A stretch of 64,000 nt of DNA, taken from NCBI RefSeq assembly GCF_004804275.1, contig NZ_STGI01000005.1:280312-344311 (forward strand), given 5' to 3'. A program made the translations under genes and the position numbers. Positions 63,727 to 64,000 of the stretch are shown here, piece by piece (within the stretch, counting starts at the first letter, position 1; every line of letters begins with the position of its first letter). The notes beneath the pieces were generated by a model, which was not told the origin of the DNA, ran no database searches, and saw nothing but the letters and a program-made list of their open reading frames with translations. This DNA comes from Herbaspirillum sp. ST 5-3 (GTDB lineage: Bacteria > Pseudomonadota > Gammaproteobacteria > Burkholderiales > Burkholderiaceae_D).

Positions 63727-64000
63727 GCCCAAGAATTTGGATCATTGTATGCTGAGTAAACGCGCTCTAATCGTGACGTTTGTGGGAGCGAAGTCTTAGA
63801 AAAATGGTCGGTCGTCGATGGCGTAGCGCTATTCAACTATGGCCGCAATTTTGCGAAACCTTATAGATTGGCGCATTTTGTAGGCAAGGTGCATGACCAG
63901 CAGGCGGCATTCCAGTTCGGCATTGAAGTAGCCCCCTGAATCTCCGGACCATTGGTATTCCTTAAAATTACGACTAGGAATACTTCTATGGATATGCCTA
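63727..64000. other. End of window, no supported gene
   Basis: AT-richer sequence with a plus-strand frame of about 55 codons (ending at 63940) that has no start codon or family character. An ATG at 63988 is cut by the window edge. Confidence 0.4.

Noticed and set aside
63727..63943. Plus-strand frame of about 55 codons near the window end
   Set aside because: No start codon after the preceding stop, no ribosome-binding site and no recognisable family.
1..64000. CRISPR array, rRNA genes or insertion sequences
   Set aside because: No regularly spaced direct repeats, rRNA sequence, transposase or terminal inverted repeats were seen.

Overview
The window is high-GC bacterial chromosome. Its gene content (PhaP phasin, NirBD-NasA nitrate assimilation with NasT, a DctPQM/DctS-DctR set, tsaD/tsaE/queG/mutL/miaA housekeeping genes) suggests a betaproteobacterium of the Burkholderiales, probably Oxalobacteraceae (Herbaspirillum, Noviherbaspirillum, Herminiimonas type). 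That placement is inferred from protein character only; no rRNA gene is present.

Layout. 1-8.5 kb: a membrane-bound hydrogenase-2-type [NiFe] hydrogenase operon (hybO-hybA-hybB-hybC-hybD-hypC-hupK-like-hypA) behind a sigma-54-type promoter, facing a NicoT nickel importer whose upstream region holds a NikR-like palindrome. 8.7-21.5 kb: nitrate assimilation, with nirB-nirD-nasA on the minus strand, divergent narK, a PP2C phosphatase/Ser-Thr kinase fusion, the nasF-nasE-nasD nitrate ABC transporter and the ANTAR antiterminator nasT. Three sigma-54 -24/-12 elements and NtrC-like dyads organise this block. The nasFED leader contains a readable ANTAR tandem-hairpin/terminator switch. 21.5-36 kb: tsaD, an unknown predicted outer-membrane protein, a MarR regulator with a strong candidate operator, a Pal-like lipoprotein, a PDZ/M48-like lipoprotein with a damaged zinc motif, plsY, a YbaK deacylase, and a giant (about 2,500 aa) pseudokinase-AAA-GAF/PAS-GGDEF-EAL protein. 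36-44.3 kb: phasin, diguanylate cyclase, small membrane proteins, xerD, ogt, uspA, terC and a chemoreceptor. 44.5-50.4 kb: a TRAP dicarboxylate transporter with a divergent two-component system. 50.5-58.7 kb: housekeeping genes (AEC permease, queG, tsaE, amiC, cheW, dedA, mutL, miaA). 58.8-64 kb: an elongator tRNA-Met with a tyrosine-recombinase integrative element at its 3' end, carrying small unknown genes, an AlpA-type regulator, a cluster of GGGGTGAC repeats and a DUF2971 gene; the element appears to run off the window.

How the parts fit. The hydrogenase, its maturation factors and the nickel importer form one functional unit. NarK and NasFED import nitrate, NasA reduces it to nitrite, NirBD reduces nitrite to ammonium, and NasT with sigma-54/NtrC would tie expression to nitrate presence and nitrogen limitation. 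The most informative non-coding find is the nasFED leader, where P1, P2 and terminator can be drawn base by base. The most unusual proteins are the giant signalling hybrid lacking a kinase catalytic loop and the M48-like lipoprotein with KEIAH in place of HExxH. The last 5 kb is the least described part.
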